Positions 63,501 through 64,000 of a stretch of 64,000 nt of DNA are shown here, in pieces. The notes under the pieces were generated by a model. That model saw only the letters and a program-made list of their open reading frames with translations. It searched no databases and was not told the origin of the DNA. The stretch covers positions 2,090,409 through 2,154,408 of the forward strand of contig VXBM01000002.1 in NCBI GenBank assembly GCA_013400155.1. Reading direction: 5' to 3'. A program made the translations under genes and the position numbers. Positions within the stretch are counted from its first letter, which is position 1. Each line of letters begins with the position of its first letter. This stretch comes from Helopsaltes ochotensis. Lineage: Eukaryota; Chordata; Aves; Passeriformes; Locustellidae.

Positions 63501-64000
63501 CAATTCAATCAAGTGAAAAGAAAACAGCATTACTCCATTACTAATGACACCAAGTTCATCAGGAAAATCGGCACCTCAGATGCAAAGGAAACACTAAAAA
63601 CTTTATAACATCATTGTGTAATCAAGTCTATGTGCTCTGTCACAGTATTCCTGTGTTCTAACATGCAGCACTCTGAGGTTTAGATTTTTCACACTTTACA
63701 ATCTGACAGACAGCTTATTAACATTTTAATACTAAGCAGAGTTGATGATTTCTACGCTTTTTTACAGAGTACTCCCCTGCATCTATGGAATTAAGGCCAC
63801 TGGAGATACATGTAACTAATTTTGAAGGTTAGCTGCATTTCAACATGCCTGATTTGGGTTAAACCTCATAGGTATCCTAACCGTATTACCATTGTTTTTT
63901 GCTTAAAACAAGTGATGAAGATAAAAGACTGCAAAAAGCCTTCATCAACTCACCTCCAGGAAAGTGTCAAATTTCTATTGCTCCATCTGCATTTAGGGAT

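Larger units (their letters stand above)
17790..64000 (-). other. THSD4: THSD4 (ADAMTSL6) locus, 3' portion
   Basis: Ten coding exons on the minus strand join in matching phases into about 554 codons plus a stop. The protein order is spacer-module end, Pro/Gln-rich linker, six TSRs and a PLAC domain, which is the C-terminal architecture of THSD4/ADAMTSL6 and not of a catalytic ADAMTS protease. THSD4 is a secreted matrix protein that binds fibrillin-1 and promotes microfibril assembly. The human protein is about 1,018 residues, so roughly the last 55% is present. The N-terminal signal peptide, first TSR, cysteine-rich region and start of the spacer are not seen and probably lie past 64,000. 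Introns range from 288 bp to more than 16 kb. Confidence 0.95.
48029..64000 (-). other. THSD4: THSD4 large intron, at least 16 kb, running off the window
   Basis: No further THSD4 exon was found. The stretch contains a possible MIR-like SINE remnant (48,735-48,850), small direct repeats at 49,194-49,225 and 59,071-59,115, a degenerate tandem duplication at 57,471-57,549, GC-richer patches at about 50,860-51,100, 57,130-57,440 and 59,480-59,720, a tRNA-like remnant near 59,570-59,645 and an A/C-rich tract at 60,433-60,504. Large introns are usual in the 5' half of this gene. A donor-like GGAG|GTGAGT at 63,955 does not give the phase required by the 48,028 exon. Confidence 0.6.

Noticed and set aside
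63945..64000. Possible THSD4 exon at the right edge (donor GGAG|GTGAGT on the minus strand)
   Set aside because: The only open frame leaves two bases over at the donor, whereas the next exon needs one, and the peptide does not resemble the spacer module.

Overview
The window looks like bird nuclear DNA: AT-rich, intron-dominated sequence with an avian CR1 LINE tail (16.2-16.4 kb, and a second piece near 46.9 kb) and a decayed avian ERVL-type LTR (15.1-15.5 kb). There are no long intact ORFs and no bacterial-style gene packing. Nearly all long open frames are chance. The real coding sequence is in short exons bounded by splice sites, which I assembled by hand on both strands.

The main gene is the 3' part of THSD4 (ADAMTSL6) on the minus strand. 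Ten coding exons between 48,028 and 23,522 join in phase into about 554 codons. They encode the end of the spacer module, a Pro/Gln-rich linker, six thrombospondin type 1 repeats (TSRs) and a C-terminal PLAC domain. THSD4 is a secreted extracellular-matrix protein that binds fibrillin-1 and promotes microfibril assembly. Its 5' exons were not found and probably lie beyond 64,000. A 3'UTR of about 5.7 kb is inferred down to a candidate poly(A) signal at 17,801-17,806.

On the left, two plus-strand exons (5,286-5,341 and 5,691-5,883) join in phase and end in a stop codon. They look like the C-terminus of a convergent gene. The best guess is MYO9A, from vertebrate gene order rather than from a firm sequence match. 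Between the two gene ends lie the LTR, the CR1 fragment and a GC-rich block at 17.34-17.70 kb. That block holds a 32-bp minisatellite with dense G-quadruplex potential and, about 45 bp beyond it, a near-consensus CTCF site. This is a good candidate for a boundary between convergent transcription units.

Other items of note: a perfect 17-bp hairpin at 19,155-19,194 and several Pumilio-type motifs inside the inferred 3'UTR; an unexplained stop-poor island at 19.67-20.42 kb with splice-like signals; a tRNA-like remnant near 59.6 kb; and no recognisable NR2E3 in the gap where mammalian gene order would place it. No CRISPR array, bacterial element or intact retroviral gene was seen.
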